Below are positions 43,443-54,438 of a stretch of 64,000 nucleotides of DNA, piece by piece. The stretch is from assembly GCF_004359215.1 (NCBI RefSeq), contig NC_090615.1, positions 2,521,100 to 2,585,099 on the forward strand. Reading direction: 5' to 3'. Made by a program: the position numbers and the translations under genes. Origin of the DNA: Bremia lactucae. Its lineage: Eukaryota > Oomycota > Peronosporomycetes > Peronosporales > Peronosporaceae. Numbering within the stretch: the first letter of the stretch is position 1; each line of letters begins with the position of its first letter. The notes below the pieces were generated by a model. The model saw only the letters and a list, made by a program, of their open reading frames with translations, did not search any database and was not told where the DNA came from.

Positions 43443-43726
43443 CTTCTTACATAAAAGGCAAGTCGTTACTGAATTGGCCGTGCTAAGTTTTTTTTTATGT
43501 TTGACGACAGCAATGATTCATTTGTGTCGCTGGAAATTGTTGTATATTACCGTTATAATAGTTGAGGAAAATTTGTCTCGATAGCTTTCATTACCGAAGA
43601 GTTGGAAGCGGCATATTCACCGAAGGCGGAGATATTAATCTTCGTTTTAGCTTTCCTTGCAATGACCTTATCGATGACGACTAAGTCGAATGACGTCAAG
43701 ACCAAAATTTGCGATCGTTTTCTCAA
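43443..43726. other. Spacer between B LTR and CWC27 3' end, nothing recognised
   Basis: A 62-codon + frame at 43602-43790 is antisense to the last CWC27 exon and hydrophobic. No other support for a gene. Confidence 0.4.
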
Positions 43727-45531
43727 TCAGTCAATACTTTTTCTCGTAATCTTAGATGATTTCCTTCTGCGTGAGTCAATTGTTGTGTAGTCCTGACACA
43801 CGGTAATTAATGAAGAATACAAATGAGCATGTAATGTTTGTCTTACATCGGCGGACGGCTCTCTACCGGAACGAAATTGGTCCTGTAGCAACCCAAAAGT
43901 TTTAATAAAATTGCCGAGTAGACATCGACATGAGTGCAAAATAATGATAAGCTTACATCGATGTGCTTCTTGAATTTAAGCTTTGCCGTCATCCAAGACT
44001 TGTTATGATTCGTATCATCGTCGTCATTGTCGTCGCCTAAGATTTGACCGTGATAGCTTTCCTTTTCTACTTTGATCTCGTTAGCATTTTCTTTAGAAAA
44101 AGCGTTTGCACTGTTAACGTCAAATAGCGCGGCCTGAAACTTTTTCAGCTTCGACAGTGTATCTTGCTCTCGTGCCGTGCGATTACTGACTCGTTTTCGC
44201 TGTAAGTAATTTTGCCGTTTTTGTTGGAATGGCGTGAGCATGTCCTGAGAAGCTCGATTTTTTTCCAGCTGTTTCGCTTCTTCGCCCAATAGCAACGGGA
44301 CAGCTTTTTTAGATTTACGCAGCTCATCGCGTAGTCTTCTATACTCAATTTGTTCATTAATCGTGCGGTTAAAGTCAGTATCGAGAGTCTCCGGTTTCGT
44401 CAATTGCGGTAGTAATTTGGCACAATCGATTTGTTTGTCAGCTGGCTCAACATCTTTGCTCGCTGCGGATGCAGCAGCCACGGCTGCTTTTAAATATAAT
44501 CGTGCTTGGTTTCTAAGCTCCTCTTTCTTAGCCTCACGACCTGATGAATTGATCCGCTGCAAAACCTTCGCGTCCACTTTAGACTTCAATATGCGATCAT
44601 CGAGTAAGTCGTGACTACTTATCATCGTCTTGGCTTTTTTCGATTTAGATTTTCGATCGGTTTCTTCGCGATATGCCTCCTCTTCATCGCCAAATGAAAG
44701 CAATTTCAAGTCCTTTATCGCCTTGCGCTCGCGTTTCTTTTTTCTTGAAGCGTCTTCCACACTTGATGATGCTTTAAGGTTTACAGTTCTTTTCCAGCAT
44801 CGGCAAGAAACAAAACAGACTGAGGAGGCTTTCAAACAAACGCAATTTAATACTGCTCGTCTCACCTCGGTATGATGTCCTCAAATGGATTCCAAAGCAC
44901 TTCAGCACTTAAAAGCTTCGGTGGATTAATAGGGCGATCAAGTGCATCCGTATCTAGATCGCTAACACTCAGCAAGTTGAATATTGTATTTCCTGCAATC
45001 TAATTCTGAAATGTCATGGCAGGAATGACAAGATTTTCTTAAAAATACGAAATTACCTTGCCAAATATTGTATACTTTTTGTTCAAAAATTCGCAAGCGT
45101 CCAAGGTAAAAAAAAATTGCGAGTGATTAGTGTTGGCTTTGTTTTCATTTGCCATCGCCAGAAGTCCACGATGGCTAAATTTGAGCCTCGAGTGGAATTC
45201 ATCGGCAAAAGCGCCTCCATAAATACTTTTTCCGCCACAGCCAGTTCCCGTGGGATCACCGCCTTGAACCAAGAAGCCTGCAATAAGCCGATGAAAAATG
45301 GTCTGATTGTAGTACTGACAAATACCATAAAAGTTATAAAGGGTCGCTTCGAACGAGTCGATTATATATAATGTGTAGCGAAGTGCATACCCCCTCCAAA
45401 CAAAGCTGCAAGAAGTTGCGACATGCTTTAGGCGCCTGCTGTGGCCATAGCTCCACGTCTAAGTCCCCGAAACTGGTTAGAAGCAGCACCTTTCCCTCAG
45501 TGTTAGGCTCGGTGATATAGATAGAGGACAT
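43727..45531 (-). CDS. CWC27: Spliceosome-associated cyclophilin CWC27
   Basis: Six exons in phase: 45531-45391, 45314-45057, 44999-44866, 44788-43957, 43882-43847 and 43792-43727, 488 residues; introns 54-77 nt. The start [17 protein letters not shown] equals the usual CWC27 start; an ATG ten codons upstream is possible. The cyclophilin domain (~10-165) has [63 protein letters not shown] and [10 protein letters not shown] lysine/glutamate-rich tail has the CWC27 marker [10 protein letters not shown], plus [23 protein letters not shown]27 belongs to the activated spliceosome. Human CWC27 is similar in length. It is divergent from the pseudouridine synthase gene. Confidence 0.9.
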
Positions 45532-45698
45532 GTGCAAATGCGAAGGAAAATTATGTTGCACACAAATAAAACGAATAGGCAGGTGCCGGTATATGTGTAA
45601 TCAAAAAAAATACCTTTTCTAATTTATATTTAAAAATCAATTCAGATAACATCAATTCATCTACTGAAGATAGGAATGTGTATCACTCCGTTGCACTC

Positions 45699-46229
45699 AT
45701 GACGAAAAAATTGTCGAGTTCGGATCATCGCTGGGTGCGGCACATTGTCCGTGCAGAGGACTGCGAGCAGCGTCTAGACCGCTGGCTACGAAATCTCTAT
45801 CCAGGACTAACGCAAAGTTTCCTGCAGGCGCTACTGCGCAAGCGCAAGATCCGATTGGAGCATACAACCGAATCGAGTTCACAAGCGACGCCAGCCAACT
45901 CGTTTTTGACCGAGGGCTCTATTGTGGCCATTGATGCCCAAATTCATATATCACAGTTGCAGCCTCTAATTGGTCAAAAATTAAAATTGAACAACACTCC
46001 ATTCACAGCACGTGGCAAGACAAGACTACAACAGCTCCAGCAGCGTATAGTGTACAAGGACGCGCAGTTTTTGGTGCTTAATAAGCCACACGGATTAGCC
46101 ATGCAAGATGGTTCGAATGTAGCCGAGTTATTAGCGCAGTATTTGCCGTGGATAGCAAAATATTTATTAAGTGGCCTTCACGGCACTGACACAATTTCTT
46201 CCGTCGATTTTATTCAATTCTTCATCTAA
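45699..46229 (+). pseudogene. RluA-type pseudouridine synthase, truncated before the catalytic motif
   Basis: 176 residues from ATG 45699. It starts with an S4-like RNA-binding region (EQRLDRWLRNLYPGLTQSFL, then RKRKIRLEH) and the first part of the RluA fold (VYKDAQFLVLNKPHGLAMQD). It ends after LAQYLPWIAKYL with an unrelated short tail and TAA. The catalytic motif HRLDxxTSG and the rest of the ~200-residue domain are missing, and I find no downstream exon in 46230-46730. It is therefore a truncated gene, unless distant exons exist. Intact relatives isomerise uridine in mitochondrial or organellar rRNA. Confidence 0.7.
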
Positions 46230-46729
46230 TTTAATCTAAGCGCTATAATGTAGCATTGTAACCATGTAGCAAATTGTAACCTTAAGATAGTGTCCTTTAA
46301 AACTTGGCATCACATTCCGTGCAGAATAATTACAGGCCACGTCTATTAATTAATGCACAATTCCAAATATCAGATTAAAGGTCACACAGAGCTTGAGGAA
46401 TCCAAAAGCTGACTTTCTTTTTCATGAGACGAAGCAAAAGTGTAGCCTTAGGTGCAACATGACAAGAGGCTCTTAGCCAGATATCACACCATATTTTGTC
46501 GCCTTTTTGGATCTCCGCTACAGAAACTGGGTGGAAAAACGTAAGTCCCTTCTTTTAATGCATAGTTGTTGTTATTTCATTCTTTTAGCAAAAAGTTGGA
46601 ATTTATTAATCGACAGAGGTAATTCCTTTTTGAGCATGCCGTATGTGATGTCTAAATAACGCATCTATTTAGACAAGACTTTTTAAATACATAACGGCTC
46701 GTAAAGAGGCAGTTACTCTTGCAGATGAG
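46230..46729. other. Interval with a coding-like minus-strand fragment
   Basis: A minus-strand frame from about 46556 to 46386 reads HPVSVAEIQKGDKIWCDIW, then LRASCHVAPKATLLLRLMKK and VSFWIPQALCDL, then TAA. It has no start codon and I do not recognise it. The rest is AT-rich with nothing visible. Confidence 0.3.
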
Positions 46730-47928
46730 CTATGATATGCCTTCAAGCTCTAGGCCGATAGGCAAATGGTCACTGCCAACTACACTTTGCCGGATAAATG
46801 ACGAGCGCTGCAAAACTAAATAAGTCAACGATCATCTTGCAAAGATCAAACTTAAAGGCGTACCACATTTGCCAACAATGCTTCTGAGACTAAAAAATAG
46901 TCGAGACGCCATCCCTTGTTTTTCGCTCGCATGTTGTTGCGGTATCCAAAATACGAGTACTCCACCTTGTCTGGATGTAAATTTCTAAACGTGTCGACAA
47001 ATCCGTTCTCAAGAATTTTGCCGAAGCTTTCTCTTTCCTCATCTGTAAATCCAGCACTCTTGTGATTGCCTTTGGGATTATGAATGTCAATCTCTTGATA
47101 CGCAACATTGAGGTCTCCGCACCAAATTACTGGCTTAGTCTTCTCCATCTCTGACAACTCCCGCAGCATGGCCTTGTCCCACTGGTTAGTCCGGTAATTC
47201 AAGCGCTCCAGCTTCCCTCCTGCATTGGGAACGTATGTATGAACGAGCCAAAAGTTAGCGAACTCCAAAGCCAAAAACCGTCCTTCCTGGTCCTTGCCGC
47301 CGTTACTAGAATTGCTTACTCCTTTGGCCTCATGACTCCCCACAACAATTTCATCTTTAACACTCAAAGGCTTGGTTTTGCTGAAGATGGCCGTACTTGC
47401 GTATCCTTTTTTAATAGCGCATGACCAATACTGATATTCGTACTGCGGCAGAAAGTTTTCAATTTTCTGGAGCTCATCGCGGCAAATTTTGGTCTCGCTA
47501 AGGCAGAAAATATCAGGATCCTCTTGTGCCACGTAGGCACGGATGTGCAAACTTTTGTCTCGTTTAAGGATAGCGCGTAGACCATTTACATTCCAGGCAA
47601 TTATTTTTGTGTCGATATTAGGTAGGCGCTTCGAGACGTTCTCAAAAAGTGGGAACGAGTCGATGCTTTGTTGGAATTCAGGGGTAATAGGCGCTGCTGC
47701 CAGTGGATGAGGACGTTTATCTTTCTTAAACTCAGAAAAGAGAATTCCCCATGCACTCTCGCTGTCTGAGGTGGACAGCTTAAGTTTTTTTAGTCCGGTT
47801 TGGGATTTGGTAGATACCTCCTCAGAAGTAGTAGCAGAAGAGGCGAAGAACTTACGCTTGCTGCTTTTCAGCGAAGCGGCGACGGTCTTCTCAGTTATAG
47901 CCTTGAGTCGCGTGCTTTGACGAGGCAT
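46730..47928 (-). CDS. AP endonuclease, ExoIII/APE1 family
   Basis: Two exons: 47928-46864 and 46807-46730 (56-nt intron), 380 residues. The last exon is needed: it supplies GSDHLPIGLEL, the catalytic Asp-His pair. Residues 1-105 are a basic, Ser-rich extension. The exonuclease-endonuclease-phosphatase fold follows: WNVNGLRA (112-119), metal-binding Glu145 in LSETKI, WCGDLNVAYQEID (Asp and Asn), FTDEERESFGKIL, YFGYRNNMRAKNKGWRLDYF. It cuts DNA 5' to abasic sites in base excision repair. The N-terminal extension may hold a nuclear signal (SSKRKFFAS). Divergent from CPSF2, 467 bp apart. Confidence 0.9.
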
Positions 47929-48395
47929 GACGACACCGGACGATACGCGAAACCTTTAATTATATATCATTCACGAGTTTTACATGCAGGCTAATTTTTG
48001 TAAAGCAGATTTTAAATCTTTTGTAATTTAAGGACTCGCCATTGAAACTATCTATTTTTTTCACCTCAAATTTCACTATCGTACCAAGACAGCAACATCA
48101 CTGAAGCCTTGAAAGCCTTTAAATCGTGTGGATGTTGCACTAAAATAGTTATAGCTGTTGTAAATGAGCTTTTTTCGGTTGTCTAACATTAGCGGATACG
48201 ATAATCTATCGGTGAGTCATATTTATTTACTGCCAAGACTATTTTTTGAGATGGTTAAAATATACTGACTTTTACCGAGCGTTTGCGACGACCTCCACTT
48301 TCCTAATGGCCAATTAAATCGCAATAAAAATGGGATTACTTTTTACCAATCAAAATACCTCAAACCACCAGGTTCTCATACATATTCTCAAAGCA
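47929..48395. promoter_or_regulatory. Divergent intergenic region between AP endonuclease and CPSF2
   Basis: 467 bases, AT-rich, with no open frame of note. It must contain the promoters of both genes. I see no motif strong enough to name. Confidence 0.4.
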
Positions 48396-51246
48396 ATGGC
48401 TGTTATCACCTTCACACCCCTGTATGGTGTCCACTCAAGTGTGCCCTGTTGCGCATACCTATTAGAAGTTGACGACGTGTGTATTCTACTGGACTGTGGA
48501 TGGACGGATACGTACGATGTGGAGCTGCTCAAGCCTCTACAGCGCGTTGTGGACCGCATTGATCTGGTGCTGGTGTCGCATTTGGATATGGAACATATGG
48601 GAGCGTTGCCTTATGCAATGGGAAAACTGGGGCTGAATGCTCCTATATATGGCACCCTGCCTGTGCATCGTATGGGGCAGATTGCGCTATACGATGCTTT
48701 TCAGGCAAAGACAAAACATGACAGAGATTTTTCGCTCTTCTCACTGGACGATGTGGACCTAGTCTTTGAGCGGTTTAAGCAGCTCAAGTATTCTGAAAAA
48801 TTAACTCTTACAAGCAGTGGGGAGGGAATTGTCATCACACCTCATGTGGCCGGTCATTTGATAGGTGGCGCGCTTTGGAAAATAATGAAAGAGACGGTGC
48901 GACTGAATGACAGTTTTGAGCGAGGGAGAACTCACATATCCAATTTGGGTGTTTAATATGTAGGACGACATTATTTATGCAGTGGATTACAATCACCGCT
49001 CGGAACACGTGCTTCAAAAGACGATCTTGGACTCATTCACGTGAGCTTTAGGTGAGACTCTAAAGTAAAGCTCGGAGTTGTTGACTTTTTATCGATGGCT
49101 GTAGCCGCCCGACTTTGCTGATCACTGATTCCATGAATCTTTATGCAGAGCAACCCAAGCTGAAGGACCGAGACAGCAAAGTTGACCCAATTTTATTGAT
49201 TTTTTGGTAAAAATGTTAATATTACTAATAGCAATTGGTACGTACAGATCATGATGGAAATTCTAAAGACGATTCGAAACGGAGGTAATGTACTTATTCC
49301 TACCGACAGCTCTGGCCGTGTGCTTGAGCTAATGCGAGTACTCGATCAGTACTGGATCCAGAATAAGTGCGTGATAAATACTGCTTGGCTGTGGTCTCGT
49401 TATGTAAAAGTAATGCTCTCACGATTCGTATGCAGACTGCGAGATCCGATTGCTCTGCTCCATGATATGAGCTACTACACCCCTAAAGCTGCACAGGCAA
49501 TGCTGGAATGGTGCAACGACCGCATTGCGAAAAACTTTGACGTCGGGCGTCAAAATCCCTTCCAGTTTACGTGCGTGTAATCCTCTCAAGACGGCAGCTA
49601 TAATCCGCAGTTAACGTTAGCTGATGCATGCACTAGACACGTTCATTTGGTCCATACGTTGGAAGAATTGGATGCTTTGCCAAATCCTAAGGTGCATTTC
49701 AGGCGAATTTTATAAGTGGCGTCGTTGACAGACAAGCTGACTTCAATTGTTGCAAACCGTACATATAGGTAGTTTTGGCGACGTCTCCAAGCCTTGAATG
49801 TGGCTTTGCAAAAGACATTTTCATTCGCTGGGCCCCTGACTATCGAAACAGCATCATATTTACGTCTACAACACCTGATATGTCGTTTGCGTCTCGCGTA
49901 CAAAAGCTGACCAAAGATTCTTCCGAGAAAGCGACTATCTCTTGCAGTGTGACAAAAAGCATATTTCTAGAGGGAGCTGAGCTTGCCTTATACGACGTCA
50001 AGGAGCGCAAACGCCTTCGTACGGAAGCAGAAATCAAGGCTAAGGAGATGGAAGAAGCTGCGATGGAAGATATGATGATGGGAATTGAAGATTTTGAGTC
50101 TGAGTCAGAAGAAGAAGACACTACACAACATGAAGGTAAAGGAAAGTCTCACGTCCTTTATTTGTTTAGACTGACAATCAGGTCTTGTAGTCCAGCTGCG
50201 AGGTACTTTTAAGGTCGGCTTAGGGCAATTTGCATCGATTCAACATCCCATGTTTTTTGCGGTGGAGCGGAAGATTGAGTGGGACGAATATGGAGATGTA
50301 AGAAATGCCTTGCGTCGAAACTTAAGAGTTTAATATTGATTTGTGTGCAGATTATCAATCCAGACGATTTTAAGGACGCAACATTGCTGGCAAATCGTCA
50401 AGCCCGTCGCAATATTATTGAAGATGCTGATGGAGATGAAGACATGAAGAATGCTGGTCAGGATACAACGATTGAAATTCGTCCAACCAAGACTGTCACA
50501 AACGAAATAGTCGTCAATGTAAGAAGAGTATCGCGCGTATTATATATCATTTATAATTCGTGGGCTGGATTTCTGCACAGATCGCTGCTCGTATTATGCG
50601 AGTGGACTTTGACGGAGTAGCAGACGGCCGAGCGATCCGAAACTGTTTGAGCAATGTCAAGCCTCGAAAACTCATTTTGGTTCACGGCACCGAAAAAACG
50701 ACAAAAGATTTGAAGCTTTTTGTGGAGTCTTCAATCCCGATGTGTGAAGCGGTGTTTACTCCCAATGTAATGGAGTGTATAGATATTGAGTCGGACACAA
50801 ACGTGTACAAATTATCAGTGAAGGAGTCACTCTACACTGCTGCGGTATTCCGGAAGGTGTGCATAATGCTCGCTGATTGGTATGACATCATTAAGTACTG
50901 ATACGTATAATTACAGATTGGCAGTCACGAAGTTGCATATGTCACCGGACAACTAGTGCTCTCAGAGAACAGCTCCGTGCCGATGCTGCAGTCTTTGGAT
51001 GAAAATGATGGTTTGACGACACACAAACCCATCTTGCTGAGTGACGGCAAGATGAAACTGGATGTGATGAAGCAGGTGCTCGGTAAAGCTGGCTTTCAGG
51101 CCAAGTTTCGCGGCGGTATGCTTGTTTGCAATGATGGTGTTGCGCTCAAGCGTGCAAAAAATAATGAAATTGTGATGGAGGGTACGCTGTCGAAGAATTA
51201 CTACCGAATCCGAGCTCTTTTGTACGAGCAGTTTACGCTCGTTTAG
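48396..51246 (+). CDS. CPSF2: Cleavage and polyadenylation specificity factor subunit 2 (CPSF100)
   Basis: Eleven exons in phase: 48396-48896, 48964-49040, 49105-49180, 49248-49366, 49436-49570, 49637-49691, 49769-50135, 50182-50297, 50351-50518, 50581-50856 and 50917-51246, about 739 residues. Metallo-β-lactamase/β-CASP fold: LLDCGWTDTYDVELL, HLDMEHMGALPYAMGKLGLN, ITPHVAGHLIGGALWKIMKE, NVLIPTDSSGRVLEL, LECGFAKDIF, then an acidic insert (ESESEEED) and KWDEYG-like IEWDEYGD. The zinc motif is degenerate (HxDxxH instead of HxHxDH), as usual for the inactive CPSF100 partner of CPSF73. It works in pre-mRNA 3' end cleavage. The donor after 49180 (GTTGAC) is non-standard and least certain. Confidence 0.88.
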
Positions 51247-51436
51247 TGACTTCAAAAGTGCCAAATAGTGACCTATGAAACAAGCTACTAAAATTTGAAT
51301 GGCTGCAAGACCAATTTTTAAAAATATTTCTTGGACACTTAACCCAGGATTTTGTAATTTCTTTAAATGATATCCCATGAAATCAAGTGAATGAAATCAA
51401 GTATTTTTTTCCGTAAAATTTCATATTGGGGACGGT

Positions 51437-52192
51437 ATGTTGGCGCTTCAGCGACATGCGGCGTGCACCTTCATTCGCCGTGTGCCTCTCTTCTCGACTG
51501 CTGCCGCTGCGGATCAGGAGGCTTCTATTAACGTGCTGCAGCTTATGTTGCGTGAAAATGAGGGATCGCGTGCATCTCGACGTCTGCGTAAGCATGGACT
51601 GCTGCCAGGCGTTCTGTATGGCGAAGGCGAGGATGGTAACGATGAACGCGTGCTAGTCTCGTTGCCTACGCGTTCTTTTGAACGTATGCATAGAAAATTA
51701 TGGACGTCGATTGAGAACCAGGTTTTTCAGGTTCAGGTTGACGATAAGCCACCTGTGAAGGCCTACATGCGTGATGTCCAACTGGATCCTGTGACAGACG
51801 TGCCTGTGGCTGTCAACTTTTTGCGCTTCAAGCCTGGTTGCAGAGTCTCTATCCCCATTACGTATTTGAATGAGGAAGGCAGCCCCGGTCTTAAGCGTGG
51901 AGGCTTCATCAACCACATTTACCACTCGCTTGACTGCACCATCTTTACTGACGATATTCCAACTACTCTGCAAGTCGACGTTAATGGTCTACACGTAGGC
52001 GACAGGTTATGCTTGGAAGCCATAAACTTTTCAGATGGAGTGGTTCCTAACATTCCGAAGGGAACGCTGATCGCCAAGATCGCCGGCCGTCGCGGTCTTA
52101 TTCCACGCGCGGAAGCTGTAGTGGAGGATGTACTAGAGGAGAATGAGGAAGTGGTCGATGAGGAATTTGACGACTGGAATGATATTTTCTAG
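51437..52192 (+). CDS. Mitochondrial ribosomal protein bL25 (L25/TL5/CTC family)
   Basis: 251 residues, single exon. The N-terminal ~25 residues (LALQRHAACTFIRRVPLFST) are basic/hydrophobic and look like a mitochondrial presequence. L25 domain with SRASRRLRKHGLLPGVLYGE and KAYMRDVQLDPVTDVPVAVN, then the TL5/CTC β domain (VSIPITYLNEEGSPGLKRGG, LQVDVNGLHVGDRL). The tail is acidic (LEENEEVVDEEFDDW), common in the long form. It binds 5S rRNA or its site in the large subunit. Convergent with the HMG-box gene, 118 bp apart. Confidence 0.9.
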   Translation: MLALQRHAACTFIRRVPLFSTAAAADQEASINVLQLMLRENEGSRASRRLRKHGLLPGVLYGEGEDGNDERVLVSLPTRSFERMHRKLWTSIENQVFQVQVDDKPPVKAYMRDVQLDPVTDVPVAVNFLRFKPGCRVSIPITYLNEEGSPGLKRGGFINHIYHSLDCTIFTDDIPTTLQVDVNGLHVGDRLCLEAINFSDGVVPNIPKGTLIAKIAGRRGLIPRAEAVVEDVLEENEEVVDEEFDDWNDIF

Positions 52193-52309
52193 GCAATATA
52201 GATGCAATGAAGAAGCTGCTGTGGGGCAGCGTATGCAATTGGTAATTCGAGACCTTTGATGTTACAATCAATGTTGCAGCCTACTTTTTGTGTTCCCGTT
52301 TTCTGCCAT

Positions 52310-53004
52310 TTAACTTACTTCACTTGAACTTTTTGGTTTAAAAAAAGTTGCACAATCTGGCAGCGTCTTTACTTCCTTTTCCTGGAGATTGATTGTTCTA
52401 CGATGCGCAGTTGTATTTGTCTGAGCAGGCTTGACCTCTGGAAAATCTTGACGCAACCAATCTAGCGACGCAGTGGTCTGAATAGCGCGTGCCACGTCCG
52501 ACGTCTTCACCTGCCGCTTATTTCGGTACAAAGCTTGCTCGTAACTCTTGATACCTAGCAATTGCGCGAACAGTTCCTAGTATGCAGCAAAATCCGTCGC
52601 TAAGCTTTCATTGAAGATTGCAGTCTCGACAAGCTTACCGAGGCTTTGGCGATGGCTACAAGCGCATCTTTAGAAACCTTGCTGACGTCTGAATCGCTCT
52701 GCACGATCTTTCGAACTCTTCCAAGTGGATACAGACAGGTATTAGAAATAAGCGCAGTCTTATCGATGTCAGAAGGCTCCTCTTTAATCTGTGGGTTGTC
52801 CAGCAGCTCCTGATTGTAGCGCGCCTTGTCATTGGCTGCCAGCTGCACATAGAAGTCTTTTTCCTTGGGTGTTAGCTGATTCCACTGCGCACTGATGATC
52901 TTTTGTATCTCGCCAATGCGCACTCCTGCGTTGTCGTTCATAACATGTCTGCGTTGCTCATTGCAGAAAATAAGATAAGAGCTTTGAGGTTTCTTCACGG
53001 TCAT
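52310..53004 (-). CDS. HMG-box protein with C-terminal NF-Y/CHRAC-type histone fold
   Basis: Two exons in phase: 53004-52639 and 52576-52310 (62-nt intron), 210 residues. Residues 1-70 are an HMG box (KKPQSSYLIFCNEQRRHVMN, IISAQWNQLTPKEKDFYVQL). Residues ~92-168 are a CBF/NF-Y-type histone fold that spans the intron: YPLGRVRKIVQSDSDVSKVS, DALVAIAKASELFAQLLGIK, then KRQVKTSDVARAI. Such folds dimerise in NF-YC, POLE4/Dpb4 and CHRAC subunits. The C-terminus is short, with DCATFFKPK, which resembles a PCNA-binding (PIP-like) or similar short motif; this is a guess. Function: DNA-binding chromatin or replication factor. The copia element lies 93 bp upstream of the ATG. Confidence 0.8.
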
Positions 53005-53096
53005 CTCTTCGAATTGCGTCGCAACAAAATTACATGATTTCGGTATCACAAATACCCACTAATTACAAAAGAACCACCTGGATGCGTCTTTAAATC

Positions 53097-53101
53097 CTTT
53101 T
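53097..53101 (+). repeat. Target-site duplication of copia element, left
   Basis: CTTTT directly before the 5' LTR; the same five bases follow the 3' LTR at 57741-57745. Confidence 0.8.
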
Positions 53102-53323
53102 TATTGGTAAGCATGTTGGTTACTGATACTAATGTCCATAGGGCACGGACGACACTACATGATTGTATATAACGATGGGATCGACTCATCGTTGTGTTAC
53201 TAGACTTAGAGTAGTACGACAAGACGAACTAAGGACCTAGCTAGATGATAATTCACTTTTCATTTTACCTTCTTCTAAGTGTTTCTTCCCTACATCACCC
53301 TTGGCTGTTTTCAAACCTCTAAA
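53102..53323 (+). repeat. 5' LTR of copia element
   Basis: Begins TATTGGTAAGC instead of the usual TG; ends AAACCTCTAAA. The 3' LTR has the same ends. Confidence 0.88.
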
Positions 53324-53342
53324 GGTTATGAGCCCAACTACG
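53324..53342 (+). promoter_or_regulatory. Putative primer-binding site of copia element
   Basis: GGTTATGAGCCCAACTACG follows the LTR at once. By position it is the tRNA primer site; it resembles a methionine-tRNA-type site, but I cannot verify the tRNA. The gag ATG (53328) lies inside it. Confidence 0.4.
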
Positions 53343-54101
53343 CCTGACGCGGGCGACATACTCCGCGAAGATAACTACTTCGAGTGGGAGTTCAAAGCGA
53401 GGATGCAGTTGGCAAAGAAGGGATTGCTAGAGCATCTGGACGCTATGAAGGCCCCAGAAGAAGGAGACGCAACCGCGTCGACTTGGAAAGTCAATGACAT
53501 GAAGGCCTTCGCGATTGTATCAACAATGATCAGCACAAATCTTCAGTCCATGGTTCGCACGGCTAAGACAACGGCCGAAGCGTGGGACATACTGAAGAAT
53601 TTCTTCCTGCGACAAAGCATGCACAACCGTGTGCAGCTTAGAAGGCAACTACATGAGTTCAAGTTGGCCAAGGGAGGAAGCATCATGGACCACTTCCTGA
53701 GATTTGACGAGCTGTGCATGACTATGCAAGCTGTCGGGCAAGAAATCCTACCGGAGGAACATTTGGTCATTTTATTGGGTAGTCTAACGAGAGACTATGA
53801 CTCCATCGTCAAGATAATTGAGAACATGCCCGGCATGACACTATTTCATGCCAAGGAAATGCTGAGACGAGAGTACGATGGAATGGCCAGGTCAGAGCAC
53901 CAAGAAGTCGCACTAAAGAGTACGCATTTTTCAAGGTACATGAAAGGACCGCGCCGACATGAAGGGAGACCAAGTTCAAGAGGCGAAAAGTTCTCGGGGG
54001 GATGTTACCGATGTAACAAATATGGGCACAAGCGTCAAGATTGCAAGGCGGTACAAGTGGAGACCGAGCGATCTGGAGAAGAAAGAGCATTCACGGATTA
54101 A
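53328..54101 (+). CDS. Copia Gag
   Basis: 257 residues from ATG 53328. UBN2/Gag-type capsid region with EDNYFEWEFKARMQLAKKGL, AWDILKNFFLRQSMHNRVQL, HEFKLAKGGSIMDHFLRFDE and LLGSLTRDYDSIV. CCHC zinc knuckle CYRCNKYGHKRQDC near 54004-54045. It ends EERAFTD at TAA 54099-54101. The protease continues in the +1 frame, which overlaps from 53959. Confidence 0.85.
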   Translation: MSPTTPDAGDILREDNYFEWEFKARMQLAKKGLLEHLDAMKAPEEGDATASTWKVNDMKAFAIVSTMISTNLQSMVRTAKTTAEAWDILKNFFLRQSMHNRVQLRRQLHEFKLAKGGSIMDHFLRFDELCMTMQAVGQEILPEEHLVILLGSLTRDYDSIVKIIENMPGMTLFHAKEMLRREYDGMARSEHQEVALKSTHFSRYMKGPRRHEGRPSSRGEKFSGGCYRCNKYGHKRQDCKAVQVETERSGEERAFTD

Positions 54102-54420
54102 GACGTCAGCTGGATGGTTATTGGACAGTGGGGCAAGCAGCCACATGTGTCCCGACAGAGATAAGTTCTTGAGTATAGACTCACTGAGGGACCCGATCAT
54201 GATAACCATTGCACACGGAAGCGAAGTGGAGGCAAAATGTGTTGGAACAGTGCGCGTGAAACTCAAGAGTGGAGAAGTGATCCGGATCGAAGAGACACTA
54301 TGGGTGCCGGGATTAGACCGAAGGCTATTGTCTATATCGGCACTGTCAAGAAAAGGTCTTCAAGTGATCTTCTCAGATCTGAGCTGTGAAATCAGAAGCA
54401 ACGCGGAAGTAATTGCTTAA
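54054..54420 (+). pseudogene. Copia protease segment, closed by a TAA
   Basis: Same frame as pol and +1 to gag. Active site WLLDSGASSHMCP at about 54115-54153, then VRVKLKSGEVIRIEETLWVP and LSISALSRKGLQVIF. It ends at TAA 54418-54420, only 18 bases before the next ATG of pol in the same frame. A single nonsense change in a once continuous polyprotein is the simplest view. Confidence 0.8.
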
Positions 54421-54438
54421 GTACCACGACAGAACAAG

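Noticed and set aside
50962..51378. 138-codon minus frame opposite the last CPSF2 exon
   Set aside because: The sense exon continues the CPSF2 fold in phase; no independent support for a minus gene.
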